Below are positions 1 through 9,148 of a DNA stretch of 64,000 nucleotides, in pieces (the stretch's first letter is position 1; each line of letters starts with the position of its first letter). Both the position numbers and the translations under genes were made by a program. The notes beneath the pieces are model-generated. The model was not told where the DNA came from and ran no database searches. It saw only the letters and a program-made list of their open reading frames with translations. The DNA is from Novosphingobium sp. (GTDB lineage: Bacteria; Pseudomonadota; Alphaproteobacteria; Sphingomonadales; Sphingomonadaceae), in the NCBI GenBank assembly GCA_017745295.1, contig JAGHZR010000006.1, positions 124,001-188,000 on the forward strand, given 5' to 3'.

Positions 1-1146
1 CTGAACTTCGGTTCGCCCTCGCCGATCGATGTCCAGATCGCGGGCAAGGACCTGGCCGCCTCGCGCGTCTATGCCCAGAAGCTGATGGCGAAGATGGCCC
101 GCATTCCCGGCCTTGCCGACATGCGTCTTCAACAGCCTGCCAACTCGCCGCAGATCGACGTGGACGTGGATCGCGCCCGCGCGGGTCAGTATGGACTGAC
201 CGAAAAGGACGTGACGACCAGCCTCGGCAACTCGCTGGCAGGCACCTCGCAGACCGCACCGGTGTTCTTCGTGAACCCCGACAACGGCGTGCAATACGCG
301 GTCGTCGCCCAGGCACCGGAATACGCGGTGGATTCGCTCACCAAGCTGTCGAACCTGCCGGTCTCGGGCGCTGCGGCCGGAACCCGTCCGCAGCCGCTGG
401 GCGCACTGGCGACGCTGAACCGCTCGACCACCGCGCCGGTCGTCTCGCACTACAACATCGCCCCGGTCATCGATATCTACGGCACCCCGCAGGGCCGCGA
501 CCTCGGCGCCGTGGCAGGTGACGTGCAGAGGGCGATCGACTCGCTCAAGGCCGAAGCGCCCAAGGGCTCGACGATCACCATCCGCGGCCAGTACCAGACG
601 ATGAACACCGCCTTTTCCGGTCTCGGTTGGGGCTTGCTGGCGGCGGTCGTGCTGATCTACCTGCTGATCGTGGTCAACTTCCAGTCCTGGCTCGATCCCT
701 TCGTCATCATCACCGCGCTTCCGGCGGCGCTGGCGGGTATCGTCTGGATGCTGTTCGCAACCGGGACTACACTGTCGGTCCCGGCCCTGACAGGTGCGAT
801 CATGTGCATGGGCGTCGCCACTGCCAACTCGATCCTTGTCGTCAGCTTCGCCCGCGAAAAGCTGGCCGAGCTGGGCGATCCGGTGAAGGCGGCGATGGAG
901 GCGGGCCTCGTCCGCTTCCGTCCGGTGCTGATGACGGCGCTGGCCATGATTATCGGCATGGGCCCCATGGCGCTCGGCCTCGGCGAGGGCGGCGAGCAGA
1001 ACGCCCCGCTCGGCCGCGCCGTCGTCGGCGGGCTGATCTGCGCTACCATCGCAACCCTTCTTTTCGTTCCCACCGTCTTCGCCTTCGTCCACGGCCGTCG
1101 CCGCGAGAAGGCAGCCCCCCAGGAAGTGCAGGCCGCCCATGCATGA
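1..1146 (+). CDS. RND efflux permease, C-terminal part (5' end outside window)
   Basis: The reading frame is open from base 1 and ends at a TGA, so only the last 381 residues of a protein normally about 1,030-1,060 long are present. The visible part has a periplasmic porter domain, then a block of hydrophobic helices (GWGLLAAVVLIYLLIVVNF onward) with the RND-family turn around NFQSWLDPFVII and a late segment RFRPVLMTALAMIIGMGPMA typical of hydrophobe/amphiphile efflux pumps. It would be the inner-membrane proton-driven pump of a tripartite system. Its 3' end overlaps the adaptor gene by 8 bases and the outer-membrane factor follows, giving a pump-adaptor-channel operon. The substrate cannot be told from sequence. 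Confidence 0.93.
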   Translation: MNFGSPSPIDVQIAGKDLAASRVYAQKLMAKMARIPGLADMRLQQPANSPQIDVDVDRARAGQYGLTEKDVTTSLGNSLAGTSQTAPVFFVNPDNGVQYAVVAQAPEYAVDSLTKLSNLPVSGAAAGTRPQPLGALATLNRSTTAPVVSHYNIAPVIDIYGTPQGRDLGAVAGDVQRAIDSLKAEAPKGSTITIRGQYQTMNTAFSGLGWGLLAAVVLIYLLIVVNFQSWLDPFVIITALPAALAGIVWMLFATGTTLSVPALTGAIMCMGVATANSILVVSFAREKLAELGDPVKAAMEAGLVRFRPVLMTALAMIIGMGPMALGLGEGGEQNAPLGRAVVGGLICATIATLLFVPTVFAFVHGRRREKAAPQEVQAAHA

Positions 1147-2344
1147 TTCGACCTCTGAAGCCGCAAACCAGCCCACAGGGCCGGAAACCCGCACCCTGAA
1201 GCGTGTCGGCATCGGCGCGGCGGTGATCGCACTGGCCGTCGTCGGCGCGGGTATCGCCACCCGCCTCAGCGCCACCCGCGATCTCGAAGCGGTGGCCGAG
1301 GATGCCGCCGTGCCGACTGTCGCGGTGGTCACCCCGGCCGGCGCGGGCGAGGCCGGCGGCCTGGCGCTACCGGGCACCGCGCAAGCCTTCAACAGCGCGG
1401 CGATCTACGCCCGTACCAACGGCTATGTGCGCAGCTGGCAGGCCGACATCGGTGACCGGGTTGCGGCAGGACAGACCCTTGCCGTGCTCGATGCGCCCGA
1501 AGTCGACCAGCAGCTCGCGCAGGCCAAGGCGGACTACCAGACCGCGCTTGCCAACCAGCGCCTTGCCGCCACGACCTCGAAGCGCTGGAGCGCCATGCTC
1601 AAGCAGGATGCGGTCTCGCAGCAGGAGGTGGACGAGAAGGCGGGTGATCTTGCCGCCAAGACCGCGCTGGCCAATGCCGCGCTCGCCAGCGTGCGCGAGC
1701 TTGAGGCGACGCGCGGCTTCACCCGGCTTTCGGCGCCGTTCGCCGGTGTCGTGACCAGTCGCTCGGCGCAGATCGGTGCGCTGGTGGTGGCGGGCAATGC
1801 CGCCGCGCAGCCGCTGTTCACCGTGTCCGACATCCACCGCATGCGTATCTACGTGCGCGTGCCGCAGATCTATTCGGCGCAGGTCAAGCAGGGCGTCGGC
1901 GTCAAGCTGACCCTGCCGGAGTTCCCCGGTCGCACCTTCCCCGGCACCGTCACCCGCAGCGCCGGCGCTGTCGATGCCCAGTCGGGCGCGGTCCTCGTCG
2001 AAGTGCAGGCAGACAACAACGACGGTTCGCTGAAGCCGGGCGCCTTCGTCGAAACGCACTTCGACGTGGCGGGCGGCGTGCAGGGCCTGACCCTGCCGGG
2101 CAGCACGATCCTCTATACCGACAATGGCCCGAGCGTGGCCGTGGTCGGCGCGAACGACCGCGTGACGGTGCGTCCGGTGACGATCGCCCGCGATCTCGGC
2201 AAGACGGTGGTGGTCTCGGTCGGTGTCAAGCAGGGCGACCGCGTGGTGGACAGCCCGCCGGACTCGATGCGCAGCGGCGATCAGGTGAAGATCCAGAAGC
2301 CTGCCGCTCCCACGGCTGCGAAGGGTGCCGCTCATGGCGGCTAG
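1139..2344 (+). CDS. RND efflux periplasmic adaptor (membrane fusion protein)
   Basis: A 401-residue protein with an N-terminal membrane anchor (about residues 22-42) after a short cytoplasmic tail. A biotinyl-lipoyl-like half-motif follows (YARTNGYVRSWQADIGDRVAAGQ), then an alpha-helical hairpin rich in Ala, Gln and Lys (about 120-190), the second lipoyl half (GFTRLSAPFAGVVTSR) and beta-barrel domains. This is the MdtA/AcrA-type layout; the adaptor links the inner-membrane pump to the outer-membrane channel. The ATG lies within the end of the permease gene, so translation is probably coupled. The C-terminus overlaps the start of the next gene by about 11 bases. Confidence 0.93.
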   Translation: MHDSTSEAANQPTGPETRTLKRVGIGAAVIALAVVGAGIATRLSATRDLEAVAEDAAVPTVAVVTPAGAGEAGGLALPGTAQAFNSAAIYARTNGYVRSWQADIGDRVAAGQTLAVLDAPEVDQQLAQAKADYQTALANQRLAATTSKRWSAMLKQDAVSQQEVDEKAGDLAAKTALANAALASVRELEATRGFTRLSAPFAGVVTSRSAQIGALVVAGNAAAQPLFTVSDIHRMRIYVRVPQIYSAQVKQGVGVKLTLPEFPGRTFPGTVTRSAGAVDAQSGAVLVEVQADNNDGSLKPGAFVETHFDVAGGVQGLTLPGSTILYTDNGPSVAVVGANDRVTVRPVTIARDLGKTVVVSVGVKQGDRVVDSPPDSMRSGDQVKIQKPAAPTAAKGAAHGG

Positions 2345-3737
2345 GCTGCGCGCAGTCGCGGCGCTGCTTCTCGCCGGATGTTCCGTGGCCGGGTGCTCGA
2401 TGGCGCCCGACTATCACGCCCCTGAAACCGCCGCGCCGCCGGCCTTCCGCGAAGTCGCGGGCTGGTCGCAGGCCGCTCCGCGCGATGCCGAGGCGCGCGG
2501 CGACTGGTGGACGATGTTCGCCGATCCGACGCTCGACGATCTCGAAAAGCGCGCCGAAGCCGCCAGCCCGACGCTGGCTGCGGCGCTCGCCCGCTACGAT
2601 CAGGCACGCGCGTCCGCCGGTGTCGCGGCGTCCGACCTCTATCCGACGCTGGGCGTCAGCGGTGAGGCTTCGCGCGACCGCGTGTCGGCAGGCCGTCCTC
2701 TTTCGACCGGAACGGCACGGACCTACAACAACTTCACGGTGGGCGGCAGCCTGTCCTACGAAGTCGATCTGTGGGGCCGGGTTCGCAATTCGGTGAAAGC
2801 GGCCAATGCCGAAGCGGCGGCGTCCAGCGGCGATCTTGCCTCGGCACGGCTCAGCCTTCAGGCCTCGGTGGCGGATGCCTACTTGCGCCTGCGCGGTCTC
2901 GACGTGCAGGCCGATCTGCTCAACCGTTCGGTCGAGGCGTTCGAGCGTGCGCTCAAGCTCACCGATACGCGCCATTCGGGCGGCATCGCCTCGGGTATCG
3001 ACGTCAACCGCGCGCGTACCGTGCTCGGCAATGCCAGGGCGCAAGTCTCGGCGGTCGCCAACGAGCGCGCGGCCACCGAGCATGAACTGGCGGCGCTGAT
3101 CGGCACCACGCCTGCGGAGTTCTCCCTGCCGATGCGCAGCGAGCCGCTCGACGTGCCGGATGTCGCCGTGGGCGTGCCGTCGGAACTGCTCCAGCGCCGT
3201 CCCGACATCGCCGCGGCCGAGCGCCGGGTCTTCGCCGCCAATGCCCGCATCGGCGTGGCAAAGGCGGCCTGGTTCCCCTCTATCGGTCTCGGCGGCGGCG
3301 CGGGCTGGCAGACGACCCATGACAACCTGCTGAGCACGCCCAACACGTTCTGGTCGCTTGGTCCGGTCTCGGCCCTGCTGACGCTGTTCGACGGCGGCGC
3401 GCGCAAGTCGCAGGTGAAGATGTCGCGGGCGGAGTACGAGGAAGTGGCGGCGAACTATCGCTCCACCGTGCTCGCCGCCTTCCAGGACGTGGAAGACGCG
3501 ATCGCGGCGATGCACCACCTCGAAACGCAGGCCTCGGCCCAGCGCGACGCGGCGCAGGCGGCCCAGCGCACCAGCGAGATCGCGCTGTCGCGCTACCGGG
3601 ACGGGGCTTCGGATTATCTCGAAGTGGTTACCGCCCAGACCGACGCGCTCGATGCGCAGCGGTCTTGGATCGGCGTACAGACCGCGCGGATGCGCGCGAA
3701 CGTCGCCTACGTCCGCGCCATGGGCGGTATGAGCTAG
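2334..3737 (+). CDS. NodT-family outer-membrane efflux lipoprotein
   Basis: A 467-residue TolC-like channel. The N-terminus is a lipoprotein signal ending at a lipobox around LLAGCSVAGC, followed by MAPDYHAPE, typical of the NodT/OprM family. Two repeated outer-membrane efflux domains follow, with the characteristic YEVDLWGRVRNSVKAA stretch and the long coiled helices. The ATG at 2334 is preferred over a GTG at 2325 because AAGGG lies about 8 bases before it. It overlaps the adaptor gene and completes the tripartite pump. A palindromic repeat follows 40 bases after the stop. Confidence 0.93.
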   Translation: MAARLRAVAALLLAGCSVAGCSMAPDYHAPETAAPPAFREVAGWSQAAPRDAEARGDWWTMFADPTLDDLEKRAEAASPTLAAALARYDQARASAGVAASDLYPTLGVSGEASRDRVSAGRPLSTGTARTYNNFTVGGSLSYEVDLWGRVRNSVKAANAEAAASSGDLASARLSLQASVADAYLRLRGLDVQADLLNRSVEAFERALKLTDTRHSGGIASGIDVNRARTVLGNARAQVSAVANERAATEHELAALIGTTPAEFSLPMRSEPLDVPDVAVGVPSELLQRRPDIAAAERRVFAANARIGVAKAAWFPSIGLGGGAGWQTTHDNLLSTPNTFWSLGPVSALLTLFDGGARKSQVKMSRAEYEEVAANYRSTVLAAFQDVEDAIAAMHHLETQASAQRDAAQAAQRTSEIALSRYRDGASDYLEVVTAQTDALDAQRSWIGVQTARMRANVAYVRAMGGMS

Positions 3738-3776
3738 GCTGCGGCCGACCGAACCGGGGAGGCTTCCACCACTTTT

Positions 3777-3857
3777 GTCATTGCGAGCGGCGAAGCCGCA
3801 CGGCAATCCAGAGTCGTGCGGAACGGCTCTGGATTGCTTCGCTGCGCTCGCAATGAC
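3777..3857. repeat. Palindromic intergenic repeat (REP-like), family A copy 1
   Basis: An 81-base imperfect inverted repeat. It starts GTCATTGCGAGCG and ends CGCTCGCAATGAC, with inner arms GCAATCCAGAG and CTCTGGATTGC. A second copy with the same outer and inner arms lies at 34991-35073. It sits between two convergent genes (efflux channel and glycosyltransferase-like gene), where the strong hairpin may also act as a terminator. No flanking duplication is visible here. Confidence 0.85.
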
Positions 3858-3877
3858 GAGAAGGGGTGTCGTTCGTT

Positions 3878-5092
3878 TCAGGCGCGGGCGGGCTGAAGTC
3901 CGGCCACGCGTGCGACGATGTCGGCGGCGATGCGGATCGGGTCCTCTCCGGCAAGGAAGGGCGTGCCGTCCGGTTTCCAGTCGAGGCCGCCGATCGCATA
4001 GCGCGTGCGCTCCTTCTGCCAGGCGACATAGGCGCGGTGATCGGCGAAGGCCTGGTCGATGGCGGCAATCGGGTCGGCATCGGGCGTGACGACATCGCCG
4101 AAGTGCCACATCGCGTAGTCTTCGCTGTCCTGCCACGCAGCGCCATGGGCATTGACGAAGAGGCAAGGGCGCGGGCGGATCAGGAACTCGTAGACCTGGC
4201 TGCTGACATCGCCGAGATAGAGATCGGCGGCGCACGTATAAGTCATGTCGTTGCAGCGCGGCGAGCCGAGATCGACGATTACCTGCCCCGGTACGGAGAG
4301 CGCTTCCCATTCGCGGCGCCGGTGCGCGGACCAGCCCGCTGCCATGCGGACATGCGGGGCGACGACGAGGTTGTAGCGACCGTCCCGCACCACGGCGTCG
4401 ATCAGCTTCTTCGCGAAGGCGTCGAAGGAATTGAGCTTCGCCGTGAAATGCGGGTTGTAGAGCACTGTCTTGCGGTCATTGTCGAACAGCGGCGGTCGGC
4501 CCAGACCGGCGCGGAGCATCGCAGCCAGCTTGATCGGGCCGGTGGCGGTGCAGGTTTCCGGCGTCACCAGACCGGCGGCGAGCAGGCGGTCGCGGTCCTT
4601 CTTTCCGGCGACGATCACGTGCTCGAACAGTTCGAAGCGCTTCTCGAAACCGACCGCGCGGTCGCCCGCGCCGTGGGGGATATGGACGAGCGGCGGGCAC
4701 TGCTTCCACAGCCGCGCGAGGACGGTCGAGGTACGCTCGGCGCAGAGGATCAGTTCGGCATCGCGGATCAGCGAGGACCAGTAGACCAACCGCGCCAGCT
4801 TGCGCGCGAAGCCGGGGATCATGGCGCCCAGTGCACTCGGCAGGCGCATCTCGACGAGGGCGGGCAGCGGCAGGCCGATCTTCGCGGCGAGTTCGCGGAC
4901 GGCCTCGGCATCGGCGGCCTTGGGCACGAAGATCGTCACGCTCCCGGGATGACGCCGTTCCAGTTCGCAGGCGACCGGCACGATATGCGGTAACTGGTGC
5001 GCGCCGCCGACGGCAAGGACATGGATCAGGCGCGGTGCGGCAGTCCGGAGGGTCGTGGCGGGGAGAGGGTGCGAAAGGGCAGTGGCGGTCAT
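3878..5092 (-). CDS. CDP-glycerol glycerophosphotransferase-like (GT-B) protein
   Basis: A 404-residue protein without a signal peptide. The C-terminal half resembles the TagB/TagF-type fold: an HIPHGAGDR motif near residue 140, a GPIKL turn, then ADLYLGDVSSQVYEFLIRPRP (about 290-310), the equivalent of the nucleotide-binding SDYSS region of that family. It probably transfers a sugar- or glycerol-phosphate unit to a surface polymer. It stands alone on the minus strand, divergent from the two-component genes, so the sequence gives no substrate. The family-level call is fair; the precise activity is not known. Confidence 0.65.
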   Translation of the reverse strand: MTATALSHPLPATTLRTAAPRLIHVLAVGGAHQLPHIVPVACELERRHPGSVTIFVPKAADAEAVRELAAKIGLPLPALVEMRLPSALGAMIPGFARKLARLVYWSSLIRDAELILCAERTSTVLARLWKQCPPLVHIPHGAGDRAVGFEKRFELFEHVIVAGKKDRDRLLAAGLVTPETCTATGPIKLAAMLRAGLGRPPLFDNDRKTVLYNPHFTAKLNSFDAFAKKLIDAVVRDGRYNLVVAPHVRMAAGWSAHRRREWEALSVPGQVIVDLGSPRCNDMTYTCAADLYLGDVSSQVYEFLIRPRPCLFVNAHGAAWQDSEDYAMWHFGDVVTPDADPIAAIDQAFADHRAYVAWQKERTRYAIGGLDWKPDGTPFLAGEDPIRIAADIVARVAGLQPARA

Positions 5093-5252
5093 TTTCCGGC
5101 CTATGCCGCAGCCTTGTCTCGCAATGATTGCGGAAACATTTGGATTTGCCCATGTTGCAGGCGGTGTGCCGCTCGACGTGCGTGCGGCGGACCGATACGG
5201 GCGCGCTGTTTGACGCCCCCATTTCCGTAATGCCGTGCCGGGACCGACCCAT

Positions 5253-5930
5253 ATGCAGATCCTGCTTGTCGAAGACGATGCCAGCCTGGCCGCCCATGTC
5301 GCGGCGGGTCTTCGCGAGGCCGGGCATCTCGTCGATCACCGGGCCGACGGGCGCGAGGGGCTGATCCAGGCCACTTGCGAGACATACGACGTGATCGTGC
5401 TGGACCGGATGCTGCCCTCGCTCGACGGGCTCAAGCTGCTGGCGGCTTTGCGCGCGACGGAAAACACCACGCCGGTGCTGATCGTCAGCGCGCTGGGCGA
5501 CGTGGACGAGCGCGTCCGGGGCTTGCGCGCGGGGGGCGACGACTACATGGCCAAGCCTTTCGCGATGTCCGAACTGCTGGCGCGGGTCGACAGTCTGGGC
5601 CGCCGGGGCGCTGCCGTGGCCGAGCCGGGCGATGTCCTGCGGGTGGGCGATCTGGAGATCGACCTTGTCGCCCATGTCGTCTCGCGCGGTGGACGGCGGA
5701 TCAACCTGACCCTGCGCGAACTGCGCATCCTGGCCTATCTGGCGCGCAATGCCGGGCGGGTGGTCACGCGCTCGATGCTGCTGGAAAACGTGTGGGACTA
5801 CAATTTCGACCCGCAGACCAACGTCATCGACCAGCATATCTCCAAGCTGCGGCAGAAGATCACCGAGGACGACGAGGCCCCCCTGATCCACACGATCCGG
5901 GGGCTCGGCTACGTCATGCGGGCGGAGTGA
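5253..5930 (+). CDS. OmpR/PhoB-type response regulator
   Basis: A 225-residue regulator. The receiver domain begins MQILLVEDD, has its phosphoacceptor Asp at about residue 51 (VIVLDRMLP) and the conserved Lys in YMAKPF. The C-terminal half is a winged-helix DNA-binding domain (NLTLRELRILAYLARNAGRVVTRSMLLENVW to HISKLRQKI to IHTIRGLGYVM). The ATG at 5253 is chosen over an upstream GTG at 5235 because it puts the receiver strand at the N-terminus. The sensor kinase gene starts 7 bases after the stop, so the two form one operon. Confidence 0.94.
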   Translation: MQILLVEDDASLAAHVAAGLREAGHLVDHRADGREGLIQATCETYDVIVLDRMLPSLDGLKLLAALRATENTTPVLIVSALGDVDERVRGLRAGGDDYMAKPFAMSELLARVDSLGRRGAAVAEPGDVLRVGDLEIDLVAHVVSRGGRRINLTLRELRILAYLARNAGRVVTRSMLLENVWDYNFDPQTNVIDQHISKLRQKITEDDEAPLIHTIRGLGYVMRAE

Positions 5931-5937
5931 TCCGGCG

Positions 5938-7314
5938 ATGACGCGGCTCTTGCGCAGCCTCTCGTTTCGGCTCGCGCTGACCTATGCGGCGCTGTTCAGC
6001 CTCTCCGTCGCGGTGCTGTTCGGCGCGGGCTACTGGTGGCGGGTGACGCGGCCGATGGCGGAAGTCCGCGCGCGCGTGGAAGCGGAAGCGGGCGAGATCG
6101 GCGCGGTCTATCGCCGGTCGGGCATCGCCGCTGCACAGGCCGCGCTGGAACGCCGGGCGCATCGTCCTGCCGAGCGGGTTCCGTTCCATGTCCTCGTCGC
6201 GCCCAATGGCGAGATCGTCTCGGCCAACCTGCCGAGCTGGCCGCCGAAACCTGCCAGGGATCTGTCGGTGATCGAGGCAGACCGCTTCGTGGATGGGTTC
6301 GAGATCGACCACTCCGCCTTCGTCCGCGATCGCACCATGCCGGATGGTGGACGCCTGATCGTGGGGCGCGACGTGCAGGACATCGTGGATGACGAGGATC
6401 TCTTGCGTACCGGCGCGATCTGGCTGCTCTGCGGCACATTGGCGCTGGGCCTGACCGGCGGCTGGCTGATGAGCCGCGCGATCGGCAAACGCATCGACAT
6501 GGTTGTCTCCACCGCGCTCCAGGTGATGGAAGGCGACTTGTCCGGCCGCGTGCAGGTACGCGGCACGAACGACGATTTCGACCGCCTCGGCGTCACGCTC
6601 AACCTGATGCTCTCACGGATCGAGAGCCTGTTCGACGCGGTGCGCCGAGTCTCGGACAATGTGGCGCACGAGTTGCGTACACCGCTGGCGCGGCTTGCCG
6701 GAAAGCTCGAAGTGCTGGAGCACGATCTCGGCGACGACCCGGCTGCCCGCCGTGCCGTCGCCGAAGCCATCGCCGAAGCGAACCGGCTGCGACAGATATT
6801 TGCGGCGCTAATCCGCATTTCGCGGCTCGAAGGCGGCAGGGCGGCCGCGCAGGTCCAGCGCACCGATGTCGTGGAACTGCTGGAGGACGTGGTGGAGTTC
6901 TACCAGCCGGAGGCTGAGCGGCGCGGGATCGATCTCGTGCTCGATGCGCGGCGACCCTTGGTGGCGGACCTCGACCTCGACCTGGTGTTCCAGGCGATAT
7001 CCAACCTGCTCGACAATGCGCTCAAGCATGTGCCGGATGGCAGCCGGGTGGACGTTCGGGCCGGGCGGCAGGGCGGGGACTTGCTGCTGGCGGTGTCCGA
7101 CAACGGCCCCGGTCTCGCTCCGGCCGAGCTCGCGCGGGTGACGGAGCCGTTCTACCGGGCGGAAGGCTCGGCGGGCGTTCCGGGCGAGGGGTTGGGCCTC
7201 AGCATGGTCGCGGCGATCGCACAGGTCCACGGTGCACAGATCGTCTTTGCCGACAACCGGCCGGGTCTCGCCGTGTTGCTGCGGTTTGCCGGCGCTCAGG
7301 GTATCCAGCGATAG
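5938..7314 (+). CDS. Two-component sensor histidine kinase
   Basis: A 458-residue membrane kinase. Two transmembrane helices (about 12-34 and 158-180) flank a periplasmic sensor of about 120 residues. A HAMP linker follows, then a HisKA domain with the phosphorylated His at residue 244 (VAHELRTPL), and an ATPase domain with an N box (NLLDNALKH), a G1 box (DNGPG) and GEGLGLSMV. It is the cognate partner of the response regulator just upstream. The last 19 bases overlap the convergent end of the Svx-type gene, so the two transcripts can pair. No signal is predictable from the sensor region. Confidence 0.94.
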   Translation: MTRLLRSLSFRLALTYAALFSLSVAVLFGAGYWWRVTRPMAEVRARVEAEAGEIGAVYRRSGIAAAQAALERRAHRPAERVPFHVLVAPNGEIVSANLPSWPPKPARDLSVIEADRFVDGFEIDHSAFVRDRTMPDGGRLIVGRDVQDIVDDEDLLRTGAIWLLCGTLALGLTGGWLMSRAIGKRIDMVVSTALQVMEGDLSGRVQVRGTNDDFDRLGVTLNLMLSRIESLFDAVRRVSDNVAHELRTPLARLAGKLEVLEHDLGDDPAARRAVAEAIAEANRLRQIFAALIRISRLEGGRAAAQVQRTDVVELLEDVVEFYQPEAERRGIDLVLDARRPLVADLDLDLVFQAISNLLDNALKHVPDGSRVDVRAGRQGGDLLLAVSDNGPGLAPAELARVTEPFYRAEGSAGVPGEGLGLSMVAAIAQVHGAQIVFADNRPGLAVLLRFAGAQGIQR

Positions 7315-9146
7315 ATCGGCTTTGCGGTGACTTCGGGCAACGGTGGGGCGAGGTCTGCGCCGTGGGTCGGGTCCTTCACCGTTTCCGGATCGACGAAGCC
7401 GTAGAACACCCCGCGCGACGTCGAGCCGCCGCGCTGCTCGACGTCGCCGATGTTCCGGGCCGTTCCCGAAAGGACGATGCCCTTCTCGTATTCGCCGATG
7501 CCGAGCATGGCGGTGCTCGCCTGGGCCTTGTCCTTGAGGATGGTATCGCCGCGCAGCACGGTCAGCCCAGAAATTACCGCATCGTCAAGCACTTGCGCCT
7601 TGTCGAGCACGACGGCGTGATCCTCGATACGGGCCTTGCCGGAGACGGTGCCGGAAATCACGCGGGCATAAGGGCCGACATAGGCGCTGGCCGCAACGCT
7701 GGCCGAGGGGCCGACCCAGCCGCCACCGTTGGGATGGCGATGGCCGCCGGGGATCGGCACGGGTGCGTCGGGGAGGGCGCCGTCGAACTCGGCCATCCAC
7801 GGATAGCGGTAGATCGAATACCAGGGTTGGTCCCAGCGGATCTTCTGCATCTGCGAGGGCGTCGCCATGACGACGAGATAGAGGCCGGTGTCGCCGGGCT
7901 GGATCGCGATCGAAGCCTCCCCCTTCGCGCCGCGCTGGAGCGGGGTGTAGCGGCTCCTGCCGTCCGCACCGACCGCGACAATGCCCCAGCGCCAGTCGGA
8001 GGCAGGGTCCGGGATCGCCGTGGGTTCGTCGGCCAGACCTGACAGGGAAGCGACGGCGCTCGCCTGCTGGACCACGCCTCGGAAGGTCACGGTCACGCGG
8101 TCCCGTCCGGCATCGGCATGCAGCTTGACCACATTGTAGCCCCAGCGCTGCGGCGCCCACATCTGCGGCACGGCGAAGCGGCGGCGTTTCGGGTCGATGG
8201 GGTCCAGCACCGTGGCGGAAAGGATGCCTGCGCCTGTGGTCTGGTCGTAACTGCCGTAGTTACGGCGGAAGACCGCGCCCTGATCGCTGCCGTCCGGGTT
8301 GGTGTAGTCCCAGTTGGCGTTGTGGAGCGCCCAGTCACCGAAAGTGTCGTTGAGTTGGTCCTGCGTCCAGCCCATGTTGCGCTGGAGCACGCTGAAGGGA
8401 TCGGCGGTGAGGCGGGCCGGGTCGTCCTTGCCGGGAGCGGTGCGCCAGATCGCATTGACCGCCTCGAACCCCTTGGTGTCCTTCAGGTATTCGAGGAACT
8501 GCCAGTTGCAGTAGCGCGTCCGGGTCGAGCCGTAATAGAGGTGGGGGTACTGCTTGAGCAGTACCGAGCAATGGGTGTTCTCGCGGAATTCCGGCAGTTG
8601 CACGGTCATCCAGTTGGCGTGGCTTTCGAACAGCCAGCCGGTGAAGGGCGAGTCCATCAGGCGGCCGGTCGCGGCCTGCAAGGCGTGGGTCAGCTCATGC
8701 GCGAGACCGAAACGGTCCTTGAGTGCGCCGGGGTCGATCCACATGCCCATGTGGCCGAGCTGGTCGGCGCCGCCGGTGAGGCCGTAGCCCACGCCGATAT
8801 AGGCATTGACCTTGAACTTCTCCGCCGAACCGCAATGCGGCTCGGGGAATTTCAGAGTACCGAGGAAGTAGTTCCAGACATATTCGAGGTGCTTCGTGGC
8901 GGCCTTGGCGACGTCCTGTTCCACCGTGCCGGGTTTCCAGTGGAGCGCGAAGTGTTCGCTTTCCATCTGGAGCGGCAGCGCGGAATTGGCCGCATCGGAT
9001 GGATCGGTAGCGGCGACCTTCCAGCCCTTTGGCCAGTCCCCGGCCACGCAGGCCGCACTCGGTGTGGGGCCGGTGGCCGGGGAGGCAAGCGCCGGTGCTG
9101 ACGGAATGGCTAATGCCAGCACCGAAGCCTGAAGCAGGGCTTTCAT
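7296..9146 (-). CDS. Svx/AvrXca-type secreted protein with HExxH metallopeptidase motif
   Basis: A 616-residue protein with a Sec signal peptide (MKALLQASVLALAIPSAPALAS). A zinc-peptidase motif HELTH occurs at about residue 150 (GLAHELTHALQ), and a Glu about 20 residues later (FESHANW) could be the third ligand. The C-terminal third is beta-rich, with hexapeptide-like text (VGPYARVISGTVSGKARIEDHAVV). I recognise the pattern of the Svx/AvrXca proteins of plant-associated bacteria, described as gluzincin-type secreted proteases; that assignment is from memory. The ATG at 9146 lies 2 bases beyond the stop of the DUF5695 gene, so it is the third gene of a minus-strand operon with S9 peptidase and DUF5695. 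The role in cell-wall glycoprotein attack is inferred. Confidence 0.72.
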   Translation of the reverse strand: MKALLQASVLALAIPSAPALASPATGPTPSAACVAGDWPKGWKVAATDPSDAANSALPLQMESEHFALHWKPGTVEQDVAKAATKHLEYVWNYFLGTLKFPEPHCGSAEKFKVNAYIGVGYGLTGGADQLGHMGMWIDPGALKDRFGLAHELTHALQAATGRLMDSPFTGWLFESHANWMTVQLPEFRENTHCSVLLKQYPHLYYGSTRTRYCNWQFLEYLKDTKGFEAVNAIWRTAPGKDDPARLTADPFSVLQRNMGWTQDQLNDTFGDWALHNANWDYTNPDGSDQGAVFRRNYGSYDQTTGAGILSATVLDPIDPKRRRFAVPQMWAPQRWGYNVVKLHADAGRDRVTVTFRGVVQQASAVASLSGLADEPTAIPDPASDWRWGIVAVGADGRSRYTPLQRGAKGEASIAIQPGDTGLYLVVMATPSQMQKIRWDQPWYSIYRYPWMAEFDGALPDAPVPIPGGHRHPNGGGWVGPSASVAASAYVGPYARVISGTVSGKARIEDHAVVLDKAQVLDDAVISGLTVLRGDTILKDKAQASTAMLGIGEYEKGIVLSGTARNIGDVEQRGGSTSRGVFYGFVDPETVKDPTHGADLAPPLPEVTAKPIYRWIP

Positions 9147-9148
9147 TA

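Noticed and set aside
2226..4310. A 694-residue minus-strand frame across the efflux channel gene
   Set aside because: It overlaps three well-supported genes and reads through the palindromic repeat; composition is that of a shadow frame.
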